64,000 nt of DNA from Uliginosibacterium gangwonense DSM 18521 (GTDB lineage Bacteria > Pseudomonadota > Gammaproteobacteria > Burkholderiales > Rhodocyclaceae). The notes beneath the pieces are model-generated. The model was not told the origin of the DNA, did not search any database, and saw nothing but the letters and a program-made list of their open reading frames with translations. The DNA is taken from the NCBI RefSeq assembly GCF_000373965.1, contig NZ_KB892836.1, positions 124,739 through 188,738 of the forward strand, given 5' to 3'. Shown here in pieces: positions 20,191-28,920 of this stretch (positions are counted from its first letter, which is position 1; each line of letters opens with the position of its first letter). Position numbers and translations under genes: made by a program.

Positions 20191-20472
20191 TTACTTGGCC
20201 TTGGCGACGATTTCCTTGAACTTGGCGCCCGGCTTGAAGGAAGGAACAGTCGTCGCTTCAATCTTCAGGGTTTCGCCAGTACGGGGGTTCTTGCCGGTGC
20301 GGGCTGCACGGGCAGAAGCCTTGAAGGTGCCAAAGCCAACCAGCACAACTTCTTCGCCGCCACCCACGGTGGCCTGAACGGTTTCGATGAATTTGTCGAG
20401 CACGCTGGCCACGGCAACCTTGGACAGTTCGGTTTCAGCCGCGATGTTTGCAATCAGGTCTGTTTTGTTCAT
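20191..20472 (-). CDS. hupB: DNA-binding protein HU
   Basis: Small basic nucleoid protein that bends DNA. 93 residues, one HU/IHF domain: N-terminal helices starting NKTDLIANIAAETELSK, the beta-arm with the signature GFGTFKASARAARTGKNP (residues about 46-63) and the arm-tip proline in RTGKNPRTGE. The sequence is HU-like rather than IHF-like because it has the VGFGTF segment and no IHF-specific extensions. Single gene, convergent with acnB and divergent from the ABC exporter. Confidence 0.95.
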   Translation of the reverse strand: MNKTDLIANIAAETELSKVAVASVLDKFIETVQATVGGGEEVVLVGFGTFKASARAARTGKNPRTGETLKIEATTVPSFKPGAKFKEIVAKAK

Positions 20473-20679
20473 CTGGATGATCTCGCTTATTGTGAATGGA
20501 TAAAACGCGGCGCCACAAGGGCGTCCTGAGCGTGAACATTAGCTGAAGTCGAGACGATAAGCGATGCCATTCGCCGCCTGAAGGGGCATCTTTAGCAAAA
20601 AAAATCGTCCGAAGCCCACTTTTTTGATCGCAGCCTCCCAAAATCGGTATGGGCCCCCAGGCTTGGCGGGGATTTCGGC

Positions 20680-22617
20680 GTGGTCAGTCTGAGTCAAACT
20701 GTGCATAATTCTCCATTGACAGAGAAACACAACAATCAACCGTCTGTCGATTCCCCCATCATTCTCTCCCTGGAGAAGTACGTGCTGTCGCGCTTTGAGT
20801 CGTTTGTTGACCCCTACCCCGATGAAACTCCGCAGACCCCGCCCCGCCGCCTGCTTGCTTTCCTATGGGCGGGAACCCATGGGCTGCGTCCCTACATCCT
20901 CGTCATGGCAGTGCTCACCGCACTGATTGGCGCATTCGAAGCCTTCCTGTTTGGCGCGATGGGCAATGTGGTGAGCTGGCTTGGGCACATCCACCCGGAC
21001 AAACTGTGGCAGGAAGAAGGACGAACGCTGATTGTGCTGACGGTAGTCCTTCTGCTCAGCCCCCTGGTGGCCTTCATCCAGGCCCTGATCAAGCAACAGA
21101 CACTGGCCGCCAATTTCCCGATGCTGCTGCGCTGGAACTACCACCGCCTGATGCTCGGCCAGAGCCTGAGCTTTTACCAGGATGAATTCGCTGGACGCGT
21201 GGCCGCCAAGGTGATGCAGACCGCCCTTGCGGTGCGGGACGCCGTACTGATCGTCACTGACATTCTGGTCTACGTCATCATCTATTTCCTCAGCATGGTG
21301 GTGGTTGCTGCCAGCTTCAACATCTGGCTGCTCGCTCCCTTCCTGATCTGGCTGGCGTTGTATAGTTTGGCCCTGCGCTACTTTGTTCCGCGCCTGGGCA
21401 AGGTCTCGCAACAACAGGCCGATGCCCGCTCGCTGATGACGGGACGGGTCACGGACGCCTATACCAACATTGCCACCGTCAAGCTCTTCTCCCACGCCAG
21501 CCGCGAGGCCAGCTACGCACGCACGGCCATGCGGGATTTCATGCGTACTGCGCATATACAGATGCGCCTTGTCACCGGCATTGAGATCGTCAATTACACC
21601 CTCAACATCCTGTTGGTGATCGCCACGGCTGGCACCTCGCTGTGGCTATGGACACACGGGCAAGCCGAAATCGGTGCAGTCGCAGCGGCCACCTCAATGG
21701 CCCTGCGGCTCAACGGCATCTCACACTGGGTGATGTGGGAAACCGCCCGCCTGTTCGAGAACATCGGCACCGTAGAAGACGGCATGAACACCCTTTCCCG
21801 GCAATATGCCATCACTGACCAGCAGGGAGCCAAGCCCCTCAAGGTCAGCCAAGGCGAAATCGTGTTCGACAACGTCAGTTTCGCCTACGGCGGCAAAGAC
21901 CGGATCATCAAGGACTTCTCCCTGCGCATCCGCCCCGGCGAGAAGATCGGGCTGGTCGGGCGCTCCGGCGCGGGCAAATCGACCCTGGTCAACCTCTTGC
22001 TGCGCTTCTACGATGTGGAATCTGGCCGTGTCTTGATCGATGGGCAGGATATTGCTGCCGTCACCCAGGAAAGCCTGCGTGCCCAGATCGGCATGGTGAC
22101 GCAAGACACCTCGCTCCTCCACCGCAGCGTGCGCGACAACCTGCTGTATGGGCGCCCGGATGCCAATGACGAAGACATGATCCGTGCCGCCAAGCGTGCC
22201 GAGGCTCACGAGTTCATCGCCACACTCACCGATCCGCATGAGCGCATAGGCTATGACGCCCACGTGGGCGAGCGTGGCGTCAAACTCTCTGGCGGGCAAC
22301 GCCAACGCATTGCCATTGCCCGCGTCATGCTCAAGGATGCCCCCATCCTGTTGCTAGATGAAGCCACCAGCGCGCTGGATTCCGAAGTGGAAGCCGCCAT
22401 CCAGCAAAGCCTGTACTCCCTGATGGAAGGCAAGACCGTGGTGGCCATCGCCCACCGCCTCTCCACCATCGCAGCAATGGATCGTCTGGTTGTAATTGAT
22501 CAGGGGCACATCGTGGAGGAAGGCGATCACCAGAGCCTGCTTGCCAAAGGCGGCCTCTATGCTCGGCTTTGGGCGCATCAAAGCGGCGGCTTCCTGGGGG
22601 AAGAAACAGAGGAATGA
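20680..22617 (+). CDS. ABC exporter, fused permease and ATPase (ABCB type)
   Basis: Half-transporter of the ABCB/MsbA-like multidrug and lipid exporter group, expected to work as a homodimer in the inner membrane. 645 residues: an unusual 55-residue hydrophilic N-terminal extension, a six-helix transmembrane domain (about 70-350), and a C-terminal ATPase with Walker A GRSGAGKST near 430, signature LSGGQRQRIA, Walker B LLLDEATSALD and H-loop AHRLS. The first plausible start is the GTG at 20680 with a GGGG-rich stretch upstream; there is no ATG before the first membrane helix, so the true start is uncertain. Substrate cannot be told. Monocistronic, followed by a hairpin. Confidence 0.9.
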   Translation: MVSLSQTVHNSPLTEKHNNQPSVDSPIILSLEKYVLSRFESFVDPYPDETPQTPPRRLLAFLWAGTHGLRPYILVMAVLTALIGAFEAFLFGAMGNVVSWLGHIHPDKLWQEEGRTLIVLTVVLLLSPLVAFIQALIKQQTLAANFPMLLRWNYHRLMLGQSLSFYQDEFAGRVAAKVMQTALAVRDAVLIVTDILVYVIIYFLSMVVVAASFNIWLLAPFLIWLALYSLALRYFVPRLGKVSQQQADARSLMTGRVTDAYTNIATVKLFSHASREASYARTAMRDFMRTAHIQMRLVTGIEIVNYTLNILLVIATAGTSLWLWTHGQAEIGAVAAATSMALRLNGISHWVMWETARLFENIGTVEDGMNTLSRQYAITDQQGAKPLKVSQGEIVFDNVSFAYGGKDRIIKDFSLRIRPGEKIGLVGRSGAGKSTLVNLLLRFYDVESGRVLIDGQDIAAVTQESLRAQIGMVTQDTSLLHRSVRDNLLYGRPDANDEDMIRAAKRAEAHEFIATLTDPHERIGYDAHVGERGVKLSGGQRQRIAIARVMLKDAPILLLDEATSALDSEVEAAIQQSLYSLMEGKTVVAIAHRLSTIAAMDRLVVIDQGHIVEEGDHQSLLAKGGLYARLWAHQSGGFLGEETEE

Positions 22618-22623
22618 TGCCTT

Positions 22624-22663
22624 AGAAGCCGGAACAAAATGGAGTGCAATAGTTCTGGCTTCT
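22624..22663 (+). terminator. Hairpin after the ABC exporter
   Basis: AGAAGCCGGAAC pairs with GTTCTGGCTTCT over 12 bp with one mismatch and a 16-base loop, starting 7 bases after the stop. No strong T run follows, so termination strength is uncertain. Confidence 0.5.
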
Positions 22664-22723
22664 TAACCCCAACCCGGCAGTTCATCCGTTCAATGCATAC
22701 ACCTTGCTTCTACGGAGACTGTC

Positions 22724-23506
22724 ATGCGCCGCTTCATCACCCCTATCCTGGCCCTTGCCATCGGACTGTTTGCTAGCTTGCCCGCCCACGCGACGGGCAA
22801 GCTCGTCAACATGGAGATCATTGATCGCAATACCTCATCCCCGTTGGACATTTATCGTTACCAACGACAGGACTTCGTGGCCGGACAACCGGGCGCACGA
22901 TATGCAATACAAATAACCAACTGCACATCTGCCCGGGTTCTGGTAGTGCTATCGGTCGATGGCGTCAACGCCATCACTGGTGCAAGCGCCGATCCATCAC
23001 AAAGCGGCTATGTACTCAATCCACATGCCTCGGCGGAGATCACCGGCTGGCGCAAGAGTACAACTGAAACGGCCGCCTTCTACTTTACCTCACTCGCCGA
23101 TAGCTATGCGGCACGCACCCATCGCCCAGACAACGTCGGCATTATCGGGGCCGCTGTATTCCAGGAACAGGAGCCGATCCGCATCGAAGAAAGCTTTGCG
23201 CCTGCAGCAAGTGCACAAGACTCAATCGCTGGCCGTGCAAATGCCCCGGCACCCGCAGCGCGGGAAGGTGAGTTGGCCCGTGCAGAAACCCGGGCCAAAC
23301 GCCTGGGAACTGGCCACGGAGAACGCCTATATGACCCCACGAGCTATACCGAATTCGAACGCGCAGACAACCGCCCCAACGAAATCGTCCGCCTACGCTA
23401 TGACAGTCGGGCACGCCTGATCGCCATGGGCGTCATCCCCCAATCCCGTACCCAATTGGGGTATACCCCCAACCCCTTCCCTGGCTTCACCCCTGATCCA
23501 CGCTGA
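22724..23506 (+). CDS. Secreted protein of unknown function
   Basis: 260 residues that I do not recognise. It has a clear Sec signal peptide: basic RR, hydrophobic core ITPILALAIGLFASL, and a likely cleavage after AHA at residue 24. The mature protein begins with a beta-rich part (about 25-150) resembling no family I can name; it contains two spaced Cys at most, then an Ala/Pro/Glu-rich stretch (about 155-190) and a Pro-rich C-terminus (GYTPNPFPGFTPDPR). The first part handles a 'long-range' beta pattern such as ITNCTSARVLVVLSVDGVN. A GGAG site precedes the ATG. It is monocistronic and ends at a strong bidirectional terminator. Probably periplasmic or surface-associated. Confidence 0.8.
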   Translation: MRRFITPILALAIGLFASLPAHATGKLVNMEIIDRNTSSPLDIYRYQRQDFVAGQPGARYAIQITNCTSARVLVVLSVDGVNAITGASADPSQSGYVLNPHASAEITGWRKSTTETAAFYFTSLADSYAARTHRPDNVGIIGAAVFQEQEPIRIEESFAPAASAQDSIAGRANAPAPAAREGELARAETRAKRLGTGHGERLYDPTSYTEFERADNRPNEIVRLRYDSRARLIAMGVIPQSRTQLGYTPNPFPGFTPDPR

Positions 23507-23518
23507 ATCAGCCATGCA

Positions 23519-23546
23519 AAAAGGGCGGCACAGAGGCCGCCCTTCA
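23519..23546. terminator. Bidirectional terminator
   Basis: AAGGGCGGC and GCCGCCCTT form a perfect 9-bp stem with a 6-base loop, flanked by A on the left. It lies between two convergent genes and can serve both. Confidence 0.75.
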
Positions 23547-23561
23547 TGACTTCATCATTAC

Positions 23562-24341
23562 TCAGTGATCTGTACGTAATTCCTTGATCTCGCTGACCGG
23601 GTAGGCACGGCGCGCCACCTCGGCGCGCATCTCTGCCATGGCCAACGCCACAGCCTCCGGCTTGCCCTTGGCACCCAGTTCGATATGCGCAGGCAGCTCC
23701 TCACTCCCCAGGTGGGGCAGACTGAAAACCGTCACCCCATAAAGCGCCTCAAGCGTGTGCATGATGTCGACCAGTTTGCTTTCGGTGGCATTGAAAACGG
23801 CGATCGAATCCTCCGCCCAGGAACGCACATCATGCAGATCCGCATATTCGGTGTCGAGTACCCATTCCATCATCGGCCAAGCCATTTGCGGAAATCCGGG
23901 CAAAAAGTGGTGACTGGCATAAGAAAACCCGGGGATGCGGTTATAAGGGTTCGGAATAATCCTGCTCCCCACCGGATAATGCCCCATCTCCAGGCGATAA
24001 GGCGTCGTCTCCTCTCCGAACTTTGCGCGGATTTCACGCTCGGCATCCGGGTGCAGCACCAACTCAAGCCCCGTGGCGCTTGCAACGGCAGCACGCGTAT
24101 GGTCGTCCGGGGTCGCACCAATACCGCCAAATGAGAAAACGATATCCCCACTTGCAAGAGTCTGCCGGAAGACGTCGACCAGACTGGGCGCATCGTCTGC
24201 ACAGATACGCACCCAGCTCAACCGCAAACCTCTGGCAGAGAGCAATTCGATTGCCTTGGGCAGATGTTTGTCTTGACGACGCCCCGAAAGAATTTCGTCA
24301 CCGATAATCACCAACCCGATCTTCACCGCCTGATCTACCAT
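23562..24341 (-). CDS. MoCF/MoaB-domain protein, CinA N-terminal-like
   Basis: Molybdopterin-binding-fold protein of 259 residues, similar to the N-terminal half of CinA but without the CinA deamidase domain. The family start LVIIGDEILSGRRQDKH and the central SFGGIGATPDDHTRAAVA motif (GG.G.TPDD.T) are clear. The biochemical role of this stand-alone form is not established; FAD pyrophosphatase activity has been described for related archaeal/eukaryotic proteins. I chose the ATG at 24341, because AAGGAG lies nine bases upstream and it comes one base after the stop of the preceding gene (TGAAATG); an ATG nine codons earlier would overlap that gene. Last gene of a three-gene operon. Confidence 0.85.
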   Translation of the reverse strand: MVDQAVKIGLVIIGDEILSGRRQDKHLPKAIELLSARGLRLSWVRICADDAPSLVDVFRQTLASGDIVFSFGGIGATPDDHTRAAVASATGLELVLHPDAEREIRAKFGEETTPYRLEMGHYPVGSRIIPNPYNRIPGFSYASHHFLPGFPQMAWPMMEWVLDTEYADLHDVRSWAEDSIAVFNATESKLVDIMHTLEALYGVTVFSLPHLGSEELPAHIELGAKGKPEAVALAMAEMRAEVARRAYPVSEIKELRTDH

Positions 24342-24342
24342 T

Positions 24343-25074
24343 TCAACCAGCTCCTTGTTGACGCTCACGTTGCAAAGCCTGCAACAGATAGTGGGTAAAT
24401 GCCAGCCCGGATAAGGCAGGTGCGAGCAGATTCACCACGGGCACCAAACCCAGCAGTCCGCCAACGGTCCCCACCACAAACAAAGTGCCACGGCGGGCAA
24501 GCGGAATTTGCCGCAATTCCTGCGCATCCGCGTGGCTCATGAGCGCATCATATGAAAAGCAGCGGGCATTGAACCACGCAGCCAGCACCACGACAACCAC
24601 CACATTGACGACCGGAACAAACAACATCGGCAACCCAAGCACACAGAGAAAACCGAACAGAAAGACCGACACCCCCGCATTGGCTGCACTCCCCCACAGG
24701 GAGCCGCCCGCCCTGCGTTCAAGGCCGGAATAATCAGTTTTGGCTACGCACTCAACCATCATCGGCATGGCAAATACAGCAAAAATTAAAACGGCCAACA
24801 CATATGCAAAATAAATCAACAGCATCAGCAACAAGAGCTTCAATAAAACCCCCGTTGCTACACTGACCCAGGCATTGTTCAACCAGACCCCCAACACCGG
24901 CCAGGACGCCAGCCAGCCTTGCAAGCCATCACTGACCGGCCCCCATGCAAAGCACAAACCCAACACCCACACCACAAGGGAAACCCCTGCGGGCCAGAGC
25001 ATGTGCACAAATACATCACGCGAAAACAGACTACGAAAAGCTTTCAGATATGCGCCAGAGATATCCTTGATCAT
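24343..25074 (-). CDS. EI24/CysZ-like integral membrane protein
   Basis: 243-residue inner-membrane protein of the EI24 domain family (the family that includes the sulfate permease CysZ). Hydrophobic segments are visible at about 25-45, 70-105, 130-160 and 195-215, with Gly/Val-rich stretches typical of the family. The absence of sulfate-assimilation genes nearby gives no support for a sulfate role. Its ATG overlaps the TGA of the large permease upstream (ATGA), and its stop is one base from the next ATG, so all three genes are translationally coupled. Confidence 0.8.
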   Translation of the reverse strand: MIKDISGAYLKAFRSLFSRDVFVHMLWPAGVSLVVWVLGLCFAWGPVSDGLQGWLASWPVLGVWLNNAWVSVATGVLLKLLLLMLLIYFAYVLAVLIFAVFAMPMMVECVAKTDYSGLERRAGGSLWGSAANAGVSVFLFGFLCVLGLPMLFVPVVNVVVVVVLAAWFNARCFSYDALMSHADAQELRQIPLARRGTLFVVGTVGGLLGLVPVVNLLAPALSGLAFTHYLLQALQRERQQGAG

Positions 25075-27572
25075 TGCGCCCCGCTCTCGCTTTCACGCAA
25101 ACCTTCAGCCACCGTCCCCATGATGGCGTGGCGCAACGCGGGCCAACCAAAGCCCAATATCCCCAGGAAAGCCAAGCCCGCAACAAGGGCCAGACTCACC
25201 ATATCGGCGTGATACTCCATCTCAAACACAAAACGCGCGAGGCAATAACCATAGATCTGCGAAGCAGCCGCCGCAAGAAGGATGGCAATTGCAGCCAGCA
25301 CAGCGAGTTCCGCGAGCAAGGCTGCGCGCAATTGCCCCATGCGTGCACCCAATGCGCGCAATACAGAGACTTCATATACGCGTTCATCATGGGTGCTCAA
25401 TTGCGCAGAAACCAGTACGATGATGCCCGCTATCAACGCAAATGCAGATACAAACTGCACCAGCAGCGTCAGCCGCTCGCTCACACTTTGTACCTGTGCC
25501 AACACGGTCGTGACGTCAACAATAGTCAGATTCGGGAAAGCAGTGACCAGATCACGCACGTACCCGCTCTTGGCAGGCGGCAGGTAAAAGCTGGTGATAT
25601 AGCTTGATGGCATATCATCCAACAAGCCAGGAGCCGCAATAAAGAAAAAATTCACCCGCATGGAATCCCAGGAGAGCTTGCGGATGCTGCCAACACGGGC
25701 ACTGACCCGCTGGCCACCAACCTGGAATTCCACCTTATCCCCTTGTTTGATTCCAAGTGTGCGCCCGATCCCCTGCTCCATCGAGAAGACCGGCTCATGG
25801 CTGGCACCATGCCAAGCACCTGCCACAATGCGGTTATCAACAGGCAGCCGGTCGCTCCACGACAAGCTGAATTCGCGTTCCACCAGACTCTTGGCCTGCT
25901 CATCGGGGTAATCCTTGGCCGCAACCGGTCTGCCATTGATACTCAGCATGCGCCCCCGGATCATCGGCTCCAGCCGTGCCTGCGGCAATTGATGCTCGCG
26001 CAGCCACATCAGTACAGCGTCCTTTTGTGGTGGCTGGATGTTGATGACAAATCGATTGGGGGCTTCGGGGCCGATCTTGCCCCGCCAGCTTGCCATCAGA
26101 TCCCGGCTCACCAGTCCCAGCAAAATCAGTGCAGTCAGCCCCAGCCCCAAAGCCACCACCTGCACCACGCTGGCAGCCCGGCGGCGGTGCAGGCTGGCCA
26201 ATCCATAGCGTAAGCCCCATTGCTGCCCAAGGCCCCGGATATGCCCCAGCGCACTCAAAGCCAACCAGCCCAGTCCGGCAAAAAGCAGGATTGCCACGGC
26301 AAAGCCACCAATCACCATTGCGCCCAAAAGCCATTCACCCGCCAGCCAGAACATCAGCGCCGCCAGCAAGGCGGCCCCAAATCCCCAGGCCCCCAGGCTG
26401 ATGGCCTGTGCACCGCCCCACTCACGGCGCAGCACGCTGATGGGTGGTACAGCAGATAATTTGAGCAACTGGGGGGCAACAAAACCCAGCATCAACACCA
26501 CACCGATGATCATGCCGTGTACCACCGGCAGCATACCGGGAGCGGGCAGTTCCATATTGATCAGGTCACGCGCCAGATACAGCAAGCCAAATTGGATAGC
26601 ATATCCCAACGTGCAACCAACGAGGGCAACCACCAACCCCAGCACGAAGAATTCAGTAAGATACAAGCGCAGCAGCTGCCCACGCTGGGCGCCAAAGCAA
26701 CGCATCACCGCACAGGAATTGAAGTGCCGATGCAGGTAGCGCCGTGAAGACAGGCCGATAGCCACGGCCGCAAGCACCACGGCCAGCATGGCGGTCAGCC
26801 GCAGGAAACGGGCGGCGCGATCCATACCGTTACGGATTTCAGGCCGGGCGTTATCCAGGCTTTCCAGCGTCTCGCCCCGCCCCAGGCGTGGACGCACCCA
26901 GGCTTCGAAACGCGCGACAGACTCAGGCCTGCCCGCCAACTGCATGCGGTAGCGTGCCCGGCTGCCTTCCTGCATCAAACCACTGGCCGCGAGGTCTGCC
27001 GTGTTGATCATGATGCGGGGGGCAAAGCTGGCAAAACCCATCCCACGGTCTGACTCATAACGGATGAATGCCCCCACCCGCAGATTCAGATAACCCAATT
27101 GAAGTTTATCCCCTGGCCTGAGTTGCAGCGCCGCCATCAATTGCTCGTCCAACCACGCTTCACCCACTGCGGGAATCCGGCCCGCCTCCTGCGGCGTATC
27201 GGTAAGGTTGGGGGCAATCTGGAGGCTGCCACGCAAGGGATAAGCCGCCTCCACCGCCTTGACTGCGGCGAGCTGCGCAGCATCAGCAGTGGTGACCATG
27301 CTGTTGAAGGTGACGGTGTTCGTCACCCGCAAAGCAAGCTCACGCGCCTTAGGCGCCAGGGCTTCTGCTACAGGATGGTCGGCGCTGACCAGCAGGTCGC
27401 CCCCCAGCATCTGCGTGGCATCGCGGCGCAGACCCTGAGCGACCCGGTCAGTCAGAAAACCGACGCTGCTGAGTGCTACCACCGCCAGCAGCAAGGCCAC
27501 TATCAGCAGGCTCAGTTCCCCAGCACGCAAATCACGCCGCAGCATGCGCAGCGCCAGCCTCAGATCATTCAT
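25071..27572 (-). CDS. FtsX-like ABC permease (YbbP family)
   Basis: Large permease of 833 residues with two FtsX-type four-helix units, one N-terminal helix (about 22-42) and large extracytoplasmic domains, the YbbP architecture. Membrane helices cluster near 255-280, 310-345, 350-375, 395-450, 470-495 and 705-815. YbbP normally works with the ATPase YbbA, a LolCDE/MacB-type mechanotransducing partner, but no YbbA gene is adjacent here. The open frame begins with TTG at 27575 followed by ATG at 27572; the ATG has GGGAG upstream and is chosen. The stop overlaps the EI24 gene start. Function in E. coli is poorly defined; a lipid or cell-envelope role is inferred. Confidence 0.87.
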   Translation of the reverse strand: MNDLRLALRMLRRDLRAGELSLLIVALLLAVVALSSVGFLTDRVAQGLRRDATQMLGGDLLVSADHPVAEALAPKARELALRVTNTVTFNSMVTTADAAQLAAVKAVEAAYPLRGSLQIAPNLTDTPQEAGRIPAVGEAWLDEQLMAALQLRPGDKLQLGYLNLRVGAFIRYESDRGMGFASFAPRIMINTADLAASGLMQEGSRARYRMQLAGRPESVARFEAWVRPRLGRGETLESLDNARPEIRNGMDRAARFLRLTAMLAVVLAAVAIGLSSRRYLHRHFNSCAVMRCFGAQRGQLLRLYLTEFFVLGLVVALVGCTLGYAIQFGLLYLARDLINMELPAPGMLPVVHGMIIGVVLMLGFVAPQLLKLSAVPPISVLRREWGGAQAISLGAWGFGAALLAALMFWLAGEWLLGAMVIGGFAVAILLFAGLGWLALSALGHIRGLGQQWGLRYGLASLHRRRAASVVQVVALGLGLTALILLGLVSRDLMASWRGKIGPEAPNRFVINIQPPQKDAVLMWLREHQLPQARLEPMIRGRMLSINGRPVAAKDYPDEQAKSLVEREFSLSWSDRLPVDNRIVAGAWHGASHEPVFSMEQGIGRTLGIKQGDKVEFQVGGQRVSARVGSIRKLSWDSMRVNFFFIAAPGLLDDMPSSYITSFYLPPAKSGYVRDLVTAFPNLTIVDVTTVLAQVQSVSERLTLLVQFVSAFALIAGIIVLVSAQLSTHDERVYEVSVLRALGARMGQLRAALLAELAVLAAIAILLAAAASQIYGYCLARFVFEMEYHADMVSLALVAGLAFLGILGFGWPALRHAIMGTVAEGLRESESGAQ

Positions 27573-27646
27573 CAATGCTCCCAGCGGTAAAAGGCATATT
27601 CATCCATAGACCGCCGGACGATCAGAGAATTCCCTGCGGCAGATTC

Positions 27647-28918
27647 TCAACGCTTTTTCCGGCCCTTGCCCGGTGCAGTCTGATTGGCATCCGGACGAAC
27701 CAGGCACAACTGTGAAACGCGCTGGTATTCCATCACGTAATCAGCCAGCTCCGGGTCCTTGCTGTTGACCTGGCGCTTGAGGATATCCTGAGCCTCTTGC
27801 AGATAGGGCCGGGCCGGGCCGCAGGAGGAAATCTCCAGCTTGGCCTTGGCGGCATTCAGATCCGTCCAGCCCAGCAGCAGGCTCCCTGGCATGGTCGTGC
27901 GGCGGATATCCACAACCTGACGGAAACGATCAAACGCCGGAGCATATTGCTTCTGCATATATTGCAAGGCAGCAGCATCGTTCAGGGTACCTGCGTATTC
28001 CTCACTCTGGGTGCCGAACAATTCACGGCTCAGCTTGAGCAGGTCTTCATACACAGGGGGCAATGACTCATAGCGTTTATCATGCATATAAGCTGCGGCC
28101 AGCGCACTCTTAGCATTGAAATAGTAGCGGTTACGCTTGCCCGCACTTTGCTCGATCACATCGATGGCACGCAGATACCAGCCTCGCGCATCGCTCCAAC
28201 CGCGCAGCAGCATGGCATTGTCACCCAGGTGCACCATGGAGTGTGAAGCTTCTATGCTGCGCTCGCCAAACACCTGCTGGCGCAGTTCCAATGCCTGCTT
28301 GAGCAGACTACGAGCCTTGGAGTGATCGCCCCGCTTGTCTTCCAGTCGCCCGGCAGCATCCAGCGCTGCACTACGCAATTCCTTGTCCTCATGCAGACGG
28401 GCGATTTCCAGCAGGTTCTGCAAACCGACATCCGCTTCATTCAGCCTGCCACTATCAATGCGAGCATTGGCCAAGCCCACTTGTGCACGGGCGAACTCCG
28501 AACTCTTGTCGCCATAGGCGCCCTGACAAACATGTACCGCCTCGTCATACTGATTCACCGCCCGCTCAAGCTTGCCTTGTGCATCACCAACTCGTGCAAT
28601 ATCCGTCAGAGACAGACACAGCACCTGTGCGCCTGAACGCGCCTGCTCACCCGTGGCCGCACGTGCCAGACGGATCGATTCTGTCAGGTTGCGATCCGCC
28701 TCTGCCCACAAAGCCATCTTTTCTGCACCCAGCGCTTCACAACGCAGGCGGTGGGGCATAAAAGCCAAAGAGGGCGCCTGATTGCAGCAGGAATCCCGGA
28801 AACACAGGCCGGCATTCTGGGCCTGTTCCTGCTTGGTTGAAGACGTAGAACAACCAGCCATCCCCATGGCCAGCGCCACCCACAAAACAGGCGAAGCGAC
28901 GAAACGGTAAATAGACAT
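27647..28918 (-). CDS. TPR-repeat lipoprotein
   Basis: 423-residue predicted lipoprotein. The ATG at 28918 is followed by a signal peptide ending in the lipobox MAGC (Cys22); the residue after it is Ser, which favours outer-membrane sorting. A Cys-rich segment (CFRDSCC near residue 40, then C at about 60) follows, and then repeated 40-ish-residue helical units of the tetratricopeptide type (for example RLNEADVGLQNLLEIAR and KARSLLKQALELRQQVFG). The C-terminus is basic (KGRKKR). The amidohydrolase stop lies two bases upstream, so the pair is coupled. TPR proteins usually bind partners; the partner here is unknown. Confidence 0.8.
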   Translation of the reverse strand: MSIYRFVASPVLWVALAMGMAGCSTSSTKQEQAQNAGLCFRDSCCNQAPSLAFMPHRLRCEALGAEKMALWAEADRNLTESIRLARAATGEQARSGAQVLCLSLTDIARVGDAQGKLERAVNQYDEAVHVCQGAYGDKSSEFARAQVGLANARIDSGRLNEADVGLQNLLEIARLHEDKELRSAALDAAGRLEDKRGDHSKARSLLKQALELRQQVFGERSIEASHSMVHLGDNAMLLRGWSDARGWYLRAIDVIEQSAGKRNRYYFNAKSALAAAYMHDKRYESLPPVYEDLLKLSRELFGTQSEEYAGTLNDAAALQYMQKQYAPAFDRFRQVVDIRRTTMPGSLLLGWTDLNAAKAKLEISSCGPARPYLQEAQDILKRQVNSKDPELADYVMEYQRVSQLCLVRPDANQTAPGKGRKKR

Positions 28919-28920
28919 TT

